Program-made: the position numbers and the translations under genes | Part shown: positions 25,209 through 34,726 of the stretch, in pieces | Position numbering within the stretch: the stretch's first letter is position 1 | Layout: each line of letters begins with the position of its first letter | Notes under the pieces: generated by a model | What the model saw: the letters and a program-made list of their open reading frames with translations, nothing else | Told to the model about the DNA's origin: nothing | Database searches by the model: none | DNA from: Argyresthia goedartella | Taxonomy: Eukaryota > Arthropoda > Insecta > Lepidoptera > Argyresthiidae | NCBI GenBank assembly: GCA_949825045.1 | Contig: OX463829.1 | Coordinates: 17,206,715 to 17,270,714, forward strand | Length of the DNA stretch: 64,000 nt | Reading direction: 5' to 3'

Positions 25209-25282
25209 ATTACTTTGTTATAAGTGCTTTGATAAGCACTTATTATGCTTATTACTTTAGCAAGCACTTATAACAAAGTAAT
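25209..25282. repeat. Perfect 21-bp inverted repeat inside the foldback element
   Basis: ATTACTTTGTTATAAGTGCT plus T at 25209-25229 pairs exactly with 25262-25282; the 32-bp loop contains a second small inverted motif, AAGTGCTT/AAGCACTT. Confidence 0.85.
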
Positions 25283-25941
25283 AAGCATTTTAAGTTGGCC
25301 GCGCCAACGAAGCGGGGAAGACTATGTTGGCTAGAGATCTAATTCCTTTGTTAATTTGTGAGCGGTGCCAAGGAAAAGGACCTGGAGGGAAAATAATTCA
25401 TTTCGGGAATTAAGCATGGTTTTTTGAGGGAAAAAATATAAAAAAACTATACCTTAAAAAATCTGTGGGCCAAATTAAAGAGAATCAAAATCACCAAAAC
25501 ACTGAAAAAGCGATTCCAAACCAATCAGGTCCCTTTTCGCGGCACCACTCACATATGTCAAAGAATATTGAGGAAAATATAAATACTTTAGGAAATATGC
25601 TTTTCCTAAGTTCTTGTCGCGCAATCCGCCATTCACGATTTTGTTATTCTTAATTGTTGATAACTACCGGCTCTAGTTTTTGTCGGTGATTTAGCCAAAT
25701 TAATGTTAAACTTAATTCCAATAAAAATAAATATCTTAATATCAGGTGTCTTTTCGTATAAAGCTTCTCCTCTTCCACAAATCCGTTCCTACATTGATGT
25801 TTTTAAAGTCTAATCGATATTATGGTCACCTTACTCTAACTTTGTATGAGATAACATTCGTTTTGATATGATGCGCTTTATATACTGTCTTACGTTTAAG
25901 ACTGTCATTCGAATGAGATTAGGTTGATGAAGAAATACATC

Positions 25942-26047
25942 TTTTACACCTAATACTACAGTTAGTGCAGTAACAGCGTACTACGAGCCCACTGGTTTTA
26001 CACCTAATACTACAGTTAGTGCAGTAACAGCGTACTGAGCCTTCTGG
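25942..26047. repeat. 54-bp tandem duplication
   Basis: TTTTACACCTAATACTACAG begins at 25942 and 25996; the units match for about 43 bases and then differ by small changes. Confidence 0.88.
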
Positions 26048-26439
26048 TATTAGAGTTTTTTTGTTTTAATAACTGAATAATAGGGATATTTCATGACCTC
26101 GTCATGAATTTGTCAATACTTACAAGTTCTCCGACAATATCTAGGACTGGTTTTGGCTGACTTTAATCAATAATAACAAAATAGTAAGTGGGTTATATTC
26201 GCCATAACTTCGGAAGTGCATATTTCGTAAAGTATTTATCTTTTCCACATTTTTATTTTTTTTGATAAATTGAATCTTTAATTGACAATCAAAAAGGAAT
26301 TAGCCTCTCTAGCCATCCTAGTTATTCGCGTGGCCAACTTAAAATGTTTATAACTTTTTATTAGTATCTACTGCTTTGACAAGTTTTTCGTACATGCTTA
26401 GATTTTAGGCCCGGCCAGCCTTGGCCGAGCGTTTAAAAC

Positions 26440-28090
26440 GCGTTGTATGTTCTGGGTACGATTTTAGATTCGCTCTACTTTTAAGGAAATCCAAGTCAAA
26501 ATTAAAATAACTTGTTCATAAATATTACTTTTCAAAATTGTGAAATATTTTCGCTTTACTTCTGTATTGCATACTTGGTTGTAGATATTGGCATTATGTA
26601 TTTAATTTTCGACTCCATAATTAGCATTTTATTTCATAATTTGTTGCTGTGGAATCCATAAAATTAGACCTAAAATGTATGTTTGTGATTATTTTCATAA
26701 TAAATAATAGGAAAGTGTATCATTTTTATTTTATTTCTTCATGACCTTTTTTATTTACACACATACCATGAACTCTCTATAATGCGTTAAAAAACCGCAG
26801 ATTACGACTAGCTTAAAGATACCTGTTTTGTTAGAACACATTTCTTATCTGTGAAAATGTTGTTTTTGCTTAATAATATCGAATTCGCTGTTCTTATTAC
26901 ATTCGAAATCAGCAATATGATTTTACCTCAATTCGATTATCAGTCAAGATGACGATCTTTTCTAACTTAATTGTCTACGCCGCAATGGCGGTCGCAACAT
27001 GCGGTTCCCGTACACATCATAGAGAGAGAGCTTATAATATGTGTGTATATAAAGCAGTGCATGTAACTGTACCTAATTAGGCATTATGTAACAGTGACAT
27101 AAACATCTATTATTTACCCATTATTTTTGTCAAAAAATACCTTTTCCGCATTCTAACCTTAAAATAGCAACTTCGCCGCTTGATTTTGGGATCTCAGGCG
27201 GAAAAATTCTATTCCTGACTCGTTCGAAAAGGCTTCTTTACGAATTTCGCTACGACCCCGCCTTCGACTCGTGCCGTAAACTTCTCGGTTCGTAATTATA
27301 AGCCTTTGCGAACTCGTAGGAAATGTACTATTATTTTTGGTGATAATATCGTTTATCTTTTCAAGGTTTTGAATGTCCTTGAAGCTGTTATCCTCACATT
27401 TGAAATCTTAATAGACATAGTCCACAAAGACAGAATAAATAGTCAAAACTTATAGTTTCAAAGTTATAGCTATAGGTATAGGTTGGTGAGGATTACGGCT
27501 CGACGTCAAGCTGTAATCCATATCTCTCGTGCAAGCAAACGGAAAGCCTATCGACTTGCAGTTTATAATTTGTGCCAAAAATAGCCCAGAAATAGTCCAC
27601 CGAAACAACAATAATTTAGAGCTGGTTTACTTTGAAGAAGTACATTAAAAATACAATGTTGAATTTCCCATTCATTTAATTTCATGTACCTATATACAAA
27701 AAAACATAGGGTAAATCCTAATAAACTGGTTTATTCAATCAAATTAAATCGATTTTAACCGACTTCAAGAATGGAGAGATTCTCAATTCTATACGTATGT
27801 ATGTAATATTATCAGAAACGCAAAATATTCACACATGTTATTCTCTAAGGGCTTCCTAACAAGCATGTATGTAAGTTTGTTTTCGTGTTTCTCCGAAACT
27901 ATAGATCAGTATATTACTTACGAGCAAGTAATACATAAAGCTAAGAAATGCTATGGATTTCCAAAGAGTACTGATATTAGGAAGTTAATCAATATATTAC
28001 TTAGGTACGTGTAAAGTGTTGAGAGAGTGGTACTGTTTCCTGTTGTAGTACGCTTCTTCATGCTCTACGCGGCATATTATGGGCGTATGG
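26440..28090. other. Intergenic, scattered inverted-repeat elements
   Basis: No gene seen. 27214-27322 is an imperfect inverted repeat (CCTGACTCGTTCGAAAAGGC against GCCTTTGCGAACTCGTAGG). 27470-27680 matches, inverted, the segment 34010-34400. Confidence 0.5.
27470..27680. repeat. MITE-like repeat, inverted copy at 34010-34400
   Basis: GGTTGGTGAGGATTACGGCT..., the internal near-palindrome GACGTCAAGCTGTAATCC, TAGTCCACCGAA and CTGGTTTACTTTGAAGAAGT all recur on the other strand near 34 kb. The core GGATTAC(A/G)GCT(T/C)GACGTCAAGC is itself almost self-complementary. Confidence 0.65.
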
Positions 28091-28097
28091 CAAAATA

Positions 28098-28345
28098 TAG
28101 GGTGAATAGAGTGGGCCCAAGCATCTTTGCCTTACGCCGCAGCTGACACGGCAGAAACCCAATTGTTCGCCGTTAGCTGTGACACAACATTCCATGATGT
28201 CATGCTTGACTGTGCATCCTAGTTTTTCCAGCATCTTCCATAAGGCTTCACGCGGTACGCTATCAAATGCCTTCCCTAGGTCAACATAGCAAAGATAGAG
28301 CCTCTGGTCTTGCTCTATTGTCTTTTCTTGTAACTGACGAACTGA
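28098..28345 (-). pseudogene. RTE-type LINE reverse transcriptase fragment
   Basis: Minus-strand translation gives FSVRQLQEKTIEQDQRLYLC, YVDLGKAFDSVPREALWKML and then KLGCTVKHDIM. This is RT motif A (Phe-Val-Asp-Leu-x-Lys-Ala-Phe-Asp) in the style of RTE-clade elements. The frame runs about 80 codons and then ends. No endonuclease or YADD motif is left next to it. Confidence 0.75.
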
Positions 28346-28599
28346 GAATATATTTTTTGGATTTTAACCACTCTTTTACTCCAACTTAGGGAAAAGTGCA
28401 TTTTTTATCAAAATAGTGACTCATATTAAAATTATGACATCTGTCAAAAGTAATGACCACCGCCAAAAGTAGTGACACAATTAAAAATAGCGACACCTGT
28501 CGAAAATAGTGACACATGTCAAGAGTAGTGACACCTGTCAAAAATTATGAATTATATTATGTAGTGCCTCTGCCGCCCATATGAGAAAACATGTGTCAG

Positions 28600-28816
28600 A
28601 TAATCACTCTCACTCTCTCTCACTCACTCACTCACTCACTCACTCACTCACTCACTACTCACTCACTACTCACTCACTCACTCACTACTCACTCACTCCT
28701 TACTCACTCACTCACTACTAACTCACTCACTACCCACTCACTACCCACTCACTCACTCACTCACTACTCACTCATTCATTCATTCATTCATTCATTCACT
28801 CACTCACTCACTCACA
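28600..28816. repeat. (ACTC)n microsatellite with interruptions
   Basis: About 215 bp of CACT/ACTC units, with patches of ACTACTC and a CATT stretch at about 28773-28797. It lies between the two oppositely oriented RTE fragments. Confidence 0.97.
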
Positions 28817-29169
28817 TACAAATCTTCGGTATGTTCAATTTGATGTTTAATGAGATAGGGGAACCCGGGCAGGCAACAAACTCTTAACGCACCTCCGTTT
28901 TGCAGATGCCACAGGCCAGTTTGCCGATAACCCTGGAGACCATCAAACCATGTTTCAAGACCTGCAAATGCTTCTCTAAGTTGGCCTAAAGATGAAACAT
29001 GTCCAAGACCAATATTATGGGGTACATGTCTGACGGCTAATTTACCAACATCATTTTTGGAAATGAGAATTAAGAGGTGGTTTATAATTATGTCTATATT
29101 ATACACTATTTATCTTTTGGCAAATAATACCAAACGAAGGAGATCTCCAGGCGAATCCAGTTAGGATGA

Positions 29170-29645
29170 GCAGCATTCAAGAAGCTTGAGAATATATTCA
29201 GGGATCGACAGATACCGCAATGTCTGAAGACCGAACTAGTCGATCAATGTGTCTTGCCTACTATGACGTATGGTGGTGAAATATGGACGCTTACAGAGGA
29301 AATGGTGAAACGAATCAGAGTTACCCAGAAAGCCATGGAACTATGCTAGGCATCACACTCTTAGATCGAGTCTGGGCCGACAGACTAAGGTAGTAGTCTA
29401 AACTCAGTCCAAAATGTCGGAAGCTACTGGACTCAAATGGAAATGGGCTGGACACTTGGTGAGGCGAGGTGATGGTAGGTGGAATACATCCCTGACCAAG
29501 TGGTAGCCGAAAGGGAAAGAAAAGACAAGCAGCCAGATGGGTCGATGACATTACCGAATGGTATGGATTTCTCGCGGGGATGGATTTGATTGGCACAGGA
29601 CCACAAGCTGCCGATGATGATGTTAGGGTAACCTGGCTGACAGAC
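29170..29645 (+). pseudogene. RTE-type LINE C-terminal domain, decayed
   Basis: Plus-strand frames give KKLENIFRDRQIPQCLKTEL, VDQCVLPTMTYGGEIWTLTE, RIRVTQKAMEL, then after a break LLDRVWADR, LKWKWAGHLVRRGDGRW and RWVDDITEW. This order (CVLPTMTYG-E-W, AME-MLG, KW-WAGH--R--DGRW, RW-DDI) is the C-terminal half of RTE-clade ORF2. There are stop codons and frameshifts, so it is dead. It may belong to the same original insertion as 28098-28345, split and inverted, or to another one. Confidence 0.8.
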
Positions 29646-29899
29646 AATTACCTTGGCGTGCTTGACTGTGTTTAGTTTAATTTAGTTTATTTTGCGGCTT
29701 TCTAAATCCCGTAAAAGGCTGAAACTGGATTGAAAAGGTTTTTATTTTGTTCTATATAATTGCGAGACTCTGATTTGAATGTAAACGGGTCTTCGCGCCC
29801 CGGTTGTAGCTATGATATGTAAGATATTAGTCCATGTCAAGTTTAATAGTCATTTTAAGTGAGGTAGTCGATGTCGGCAGTAACCATTCTAAACCAAAA

Positions 29900-29954
29900 A
29901 ATGTTTCTTGCGGTGATTTTGATCGTGTAGATCAAAATCACCGCAAGAAACATT
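29900..29954. repeat. Perfect palindrome, 25-bp arms, 5-nt loop
   Basis: AATGTTTCTTGCGGTGATTT and TGATC at 29900-29924 pair exactly with 29930-29954; the loop is GTGTA. Confidence 0.93.
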
Positions 29955-31112
29955 CAAGGAATCTTTGTTCGTCAGTGACTACTCCGACTTCTATGATAAA
30001 ATATTCTCTCTCTTTTATCTCTTTTTCTATTCTTATATTAATTGATACTTGGTAGTTATTCCTTTGCTGGTTTCTGAACATGTTTTTCAAAATAATTTTT
30101 CCATTACATCTAATCCAATGCAATTTTTAATACACAAGTACAAGTGCAAGCTTCAACGTAAGCAAGTTCTAAATCGATAAACAGGGTCGATGCGGAATTG
30201 CTCAGTACTTTGACAAAGGGGCCTTTGTGGGTGTGCGGGAGGTGTACGGGATATCACCCCCTGCGCGATTTCCTCTTTCCCCTCTGGCCATCAATCCTTA
30301 TTTGAACTTTATGTATATGTGTATGTATCTAAGCCAATGGCAATAACTACCTCAGTGCAACGGAGGAAAGTGATATCAACTGTCAATTAATATGTAGAGG
30401 TTGCCGTTCCAGCTTCTGTACTATCATAAAATATTTAAAGAAAATAAAAATTAAGATTTAAAAAACTTGTATCACGCTTGTATTTGTCACGTTCACAAAT
30501 CAAACGAGTCCAAACTGTAAGGATTTACTGGTAGCCGTTGAAGAGTTCCACTACACACCTTCAGGTCCCATCATCAGATCAGCTCGATACCCTCACAAAT
30601 CCACCAAATACTCTCCGAGACGATTCTAAAGATCGCAAATTCGGTAGGATTGCGTTATTTTATTACCGAGTTCCTGTGACCTCCACTCGGCTCCATCATC
30701 AGATTAGCTCGATGGTTTTTGAACCAAACACAAACGTTATTACATAAATTTAGCACTTTTGGGGGGCAAATCATAAATAAGCTTTTTCAAAGTGTATTGT
30801 GATGTTGTGTGTGAAATAAAAGGGCTTCGTGTGAGGATTTCAATATTTTTTTCATAATTCTGAAATACTTAGTTATAAAGTTATTTAAGAAAGAAGCCAA
30901 AAAAATACCATGATAAGGGGGACATTATTATATAATTGAATCGAATAAATATAAATATTAAATTCGAACAACAATAAATCGAAAGTCTTCATTTTACAGG
31001 GGAATCACGCGGATGTTATGTTTTAAAAATCACTTCACTCAAACGGCGTCCATTTTGGTTTACTCATTCTTACAATATTGACCTCATTTCGCTTAAAAAC
31101 TCGCTTCCAGAG

Positions 31113-31254
31113 ATCTGTGTAGGAAGCAGGAATAATTACGCGTCGAAAAAGTATGCGAATCGAAATGTCAGTGACTCTTATGTACAATGACAATGCTCAT
31201 TTCATCTGAACTCGAAAACTTTTTCACTCTGGTAATTATTCCTGCTTGAGCCAC
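31113..31254. mobile_element. MITE-like element, inverted copy at 42243-42380
   Basis: Shared landmarks: AGGAAGCAGGAATAATTAC at the left, AAAAAGTATGCGAAT, GTCAGTGACTCTTATGTACA, TTCATCTGAACTCGAA and CTGGTAATTATTCCTGCTTG at the right. The ends GCAGGAATAATTAC and GTAATTATTCCTGC are perfect inverted repeats, so this is about 140 bp with its own TIRs. A third partial copy lies at about 42432-42515. Confidence 0.8.
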
Positions 31255-31524
31255 AGAACTGTATTGTTGATGGCGAATCGCCTTATACTTAAGGTGGCTG
31301 ACTTAGGGTGGGGATACCCACAGTATTTCCGTTACAATAAGGTCGTTATTGCAACTGATACTTGTAAAGAATGACGTGCTGGATTCTGTAACTATTCATA
31401 TCATAGCTACAACCGGGGCTCGGAGACTTACAAAAAGCCTCGTTTTCATTTCAGGTTGGTTTCTAAATGAGAGAACGTAAAAAATAAGAATTTGATTGAA
31501 TTAACCAGTATAAACAGATTTATA

Positions 31525-32165
31525 CTGGCGGTTTACCCTAGTGCATTCTTTGACTCCATAGTGTCTTATGGCCTCTCCAGCTATGGACGTACCCACAAAA
31601 CATATCTGGTCCAAATACACACCTTGTAAATCAAACTTCTTAAAATAATTGTCCCACCTAATATCAGATACGAATATTCAGGTAACTCATCTAAACTATC
31701 CCATTACTGTAATACACTCCCTATTCACACCAAATTTCATTATACATTACTGAAAGAGGAGTTCTTCAACAATACCCTACAGCACAGAATAGATCACCCC
31801 GTAGGTACGCGTCGCGCGGCCCAAGGTAAACTAACCGCTACACGCGCAAATAATTTGTACGGTACACGGACGCGCGCCTACTGCATTCCGCGACTAATAA
31901 ACAAACTACCCACTGACATAAGAAACACCATATCTCCGCTAAACATAAAAGCGAAACTTAAAAAATACTTTTCCTCCCTTTCCTATCCCTAACCAATACC
32001 TAAGTTGTGTAACCATGAAAAATACATACCTGATATGTTTTTAATTTATTTTTAAAATTTTGTGTGTACTTACATAAACAAAAACAAGATGTGTTAAACA
32101 TTGTACATATATTTTAGCGTAATAAGGATCCACATACAAACCTATACGGCCTTACTAATAAAAGA
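31525..32165 (+). pseudogene. 3' end of a plus-strand LINE (Jockey/CR1 group)
   Basis: Plus-strand translation reads SIVSYGLSSYGRTHKTYL, LLKEEFFNNTLQHRID, then LYGTRTRAYCIPRLINKLPT and IKAKLKKYFSSL before a stop near 31990. This is the C-terminal region after the RT domain in Jockey/CR1-type ORF2. One stop codon interrupts it near 31628. About 170 bp of 3' UTR follows, and the element ends where the minus-strand LINE begins, so the two lie tail to tail. Confidence 0.75.
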
Positions 32166-33695
32166 AGTTTCGTATATTTCGTATATATTTATTGCACATA
32201 AAACAACATAAGATATAATAAACAGAAAGGACATCTACAAAGGCATGCTTATCTCTAAATAGAGATCTCTTCCAGCAAACCCAAGGTTGATAAGAATAAT
32301 TTAATATACAGGATAGACCATACGAGATAAGAGATAAGATACATACATATATTACTGAACTATTGAACTAATTGCTAGATACACTACATACACAAGTACA
32401 TAAATATTATATAAAAATATAAATACACCTAAATAAACTAATATATACAAAGCTCAAATCTAGGATAGAGAAAGATAATGCTCCTTCAAACGATTCTTAA
32501 AGACGGCCAGAGATGGACTATCTCTGATAGTGCAGGGAAGCGAGTTCCAGAGAGTGATCGCCCGCAATCGAAAACAGTGCTTGTATGCGACGGTGTTGTG
32601 ATGAGGTATAGAGAGCAGGGAAGCCGTGTGAGTTCTACGTGGACGAGCCGAAGGGAGAAATTGAAAAAGCTCACGGAGAAAGCTAGGGTATCGAGGGTTG
32701 GTTAAGATGTTGAATAGAAGAGTGAGGATGTGTGTGTCCCGACGAAGACGGATCGGCAGCCATTTTAACTCCTTGCGATACTGCGAGACGTGGTCGAACT
32801 TGCGCAGTCCGAAGATAAACCGAATCCCGAGATTTTGAAGTCGCTCGAGTCTGTTCAGTTGCTCTTCGTTGGCGCTAGCCCAACAAACATCGGCATAATC
32901 GATCAAGGGGAGAAGAAGAGATTGAGCAATAGTAATTTTTGTTTGATGGGGCAGAAAGTTCTGAAGCCGTCTTAGTGAGTGAAAGGTGGCAAAGACGCGC
33001 CTACTGACCTCGCTGACATGGTTAGTCCAGGAGAGTTGTCTATCAAACATGACACCTAGGTTTTTGGCCTTGTCACTGTAGGCGATTAGAGTACCGTCAT
33101 AGGTAACCGGCGGTATGGGCAATTGTTGTAATATGTTTAAAGAGTGTCTAGTACCTATAATAATCGCCTGGGACTTACTGGGGTTTACCAGCAATCCGTA
33201 TGACAAAGCCCAGGTTCTGATGTTCTCAAGGTCAGCGTTCAGTGTGTCTATAGCCAGGTTCACATCACTAAAGAGGAAATGACGATAAATCTGAAGATCA
33301 TCAGCATAGAGATGATATGGGGAGGAGATAACATCGGAGATGGAGTTGATGAAGACAGAGAATAAGAGAGGGGAAAGAATACCACCCTGAGGAACTCCCG
33401 CCAAAAGATCGCACCACTCAGTAAAGGTCTCCTCAGACCTTATGCGCTGCTGGCGATCTCTAAGATAAGAGTCAAACCAGCAGGCCGAGCGAGACGAGAC
33501 ATTAAGGGACCTTAATATTTGAGTGAGAATGTCAAAATCAACACAGTTGAAGGCGCTACTGAAGTCAAGCAGTGCTAGCACAGAAAGCTGTTTGTTATCC
33601 ATAGCGAACTGGATATCATCCGTGACCTTTAACAAAGCCGTTGCGGTGCTGTGACCTGACCTGAAGCCGGATTGGAAGCGGTTGATCAACACTAT
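32165..33695 (-). mobile_element. 5'-truncated LINE, copy 1 of family shared with 59.1 kb
   Basis: Minus strand. The 3' UTR occupies 32165-32459, beginning TTTATTGCACA on the plus strand, and the RT-bearing ORF lies upstream. The 5' break is at about 33695, exactly where a (TA)n microsatellite starts. The uninterrupted ORF suggests a young insertion. Confidence 0.85.
32460..33692 (-). CDS. LINE reverse transcriptase, partial ORF2, intact frame (410 aa)
   Basis: An open frame of 410 codons with the RT domain from motif 1 onward: NRFQSGFRSGHSTATALLK, then LALLDFSSAFNCVDFDILTQ (motif A, catalytic Asp), GVPQGGILSPLLFSVFINSI (motif B), YHLYADDLQIY (motif C, catalytic Asp pair), then the thumb (NLGVMFDRQLSWTNHV) and C-terminal part ending WNSLPCTIRDSPSLAVFKNR. 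The endonuclease and ORF1 are missing because of 5' truncation, so it cannot move on its own. The first Met is only the first ATG left after truncation. Group: non-LTR, CR1/Jockey-like; a closer clade needs a tree. Confidence 0.88.
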   Translation of the reverse strand: MLINRFQSGFRSGHSTATALLKVTDDIQFAMDNKQLSVLALLDFSSAFNCVDFDILTQILRSLNVSSRSACWFDSYLRDRQQRIRSEETFTEWCDLLAGVPQGGILSPLLFSVFINSISDVISSPYHLYADDLQIYRHFLFSDVNLAIDTLNADLENIRTWALSYGLLVNPSKSQAIIIGTRHSLNILQQLPIPPVTYDGTLIAYSDKAKNLGVMFDRQLSWTNHVSEVSRRVFATFHSLRRLQNFLPHQTKITIAQSLLLPLIDYADVCWASANEEQLNRLERLQNLGIRFIFGLRKFDHVSQYRKELKWLPIRLRRDTHILTLLFNILTNPRYPSFLRELFQFLPSARPRRTHTASLLSIPHHNTVAYKHCFRLRAITLWNSLPCTIRDSPSLAVFKNRLKEHYLSLS

Positions 33696-33696
33696 A

Positions 33697-33756
<60 letters not shown>

Positions 33757-33772
33757 ATAAATATATATACGA
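33693..33772. repeat. (TA)n microsatellite
   Basis: About 80 bp, almost pure TA/AT, at the 5' truncation point of the LINE. Confidence 0.97.
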
Positions 33773-33776
33773 AAGA

Positions 33777-33890
33777 AGTTATGCATGGTTTAACTTATAC
33801 AGTGTTTTGTCTTGCTTTGACATTTGACATTTACTCGACGTATGAAAAGGACAAAACACTGAATAAGTTAAACCATGGATAACTATTTTT
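33777..33890. repeat. Hairpin MITE-like inverted repeat
   Basis: GGTTTAACTTATACAGTGTT and TTGTC (about 33788-33812) pair with GACAAAACACTGAATAAGTT and AAACC (about 33850-33875) with one or two mismatches; the outer bases GTTATGCA and ATAAC also roughly match. Confidence 0.8.
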
Positions 33891-34009
33891 ATTAGTAAGG
33901 CCGATATGGTTTCCGTGGACCTATTGTCAGAGGTAAATTTATAATTTCTGCTTAAAATAAAAAATAAAAAAATAAAATATGATTTTGAACACAACTGTAC
34001 ATGTATTAT

Positions 34010-34400
34010 AATATGTATGGGAAATTAAAAATTGAATTTTTAATGCACTTCTTCAAAGTAAACCAGCTCGAAATTGCTACAGTTTCGCTTAAATATTTCT
34101 GGACTATTTTTGGGCACCAATTTGGAACTGAAAGTCGTAGGCGTCCCGGAGATATTTGATGATATCAAATGTTCAAGCTGTAATCCTCGCCGAGATTTCA
34201 TAATAAATCTGGAATTGTTGTAGGACGATTTCTGAAATTTGGCATCTCGTGTGGACTATTTCTGGATATTTTTTTTACCCTTAACCAAGTTGATAGACCC
34301 TGCCGATTGATTGCACGAGAGATGAGGATTACAGCTTGACGTCAAGAATTAATCCTCACCAACCTATAGCTATAACTGCGAAACTATACGTGGACTATAT
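34010..34400. repeat. MITE-like repeat, inverted copy of 27470-27680
   Basis: CTTCTTCAAAGTAAACCAGC, TGGACTATTTTTGGGC and GAGGATTACAGCTTGACGTC..CTCACCAACCTATAG match the other copy on the opposite strand; this copy is about 150 bp longer in the middle. Confidence 0.65.
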
Positions 34401-34726
34401 TTATTTCTATATGGAATATTTAAGACTATTTCTATACAATTTATTCATATGTAATACTGGTGTACGTTCCAAAAGCAGATACTTCTCACAGAAGAACGCA
34501 CAAGAAACTCAGGTAGCTCTTTTTTAAAGGAAATCCTTAAAAATAATAATACATGCATTTAAACATCAATAAAAAATTATAAAAAAACTACTATTTGGCA
34601 GTGTCAAATTTAATTCACATGAAGATTTGAAATGAGAGGATTATAGCTTGAAGGTTATTTATCAAACCAATGACGTTTTGTCGTTAATTCAAACACAGTA
34701 ACCTTATTACAATTGAATTAATCAAT

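Larger units (their letters stand above)
25120..26437. mobile_element. Foldback-like element with long imperfect terminal inverted repeats
   Basis: Left end GCTCGGCCAAG ... CCGGGCCTAAAAT (about 25124-25150) reappears inverted at 26400-26434 (ATTTTAGGCCCGGCC ... CTTGGCCGAGC). Further inside, CATTTTAAGTTGGCC ... TGGCTAGAGA ... CTAATTCCTTT (about 25286-25355) reappears inverted at about 26295-26346. So the arms reach about 250-300 bp with gaps. The 0.9 kb between them has no open frame. A non-autonomous DNA transposon is the simplest reading. Confidence 0.7.
29760..31440. other. Intergenic stretch flanked by a 25-bp inverted repeat
   Basis: GCCCCGGTTGTAGCTATGAT followed by ATG at about 29797-29820 recurs inverted at 31397-31420. 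Within are the hairpin at 29900, a duplicated lepidopteran-like motif CATCATCAGAT(C/T)AGCTCGAT (about 30570 and 30694), and the MITE copy at 31113. No gene seen. Confidence 0.5.

Noticed and set aside
28591..28887. 98-codon open frame
   Set aside because: It is a translation of the (ACTC)n microsatellite, giving only Ser/His/Leu/Thr repeats.
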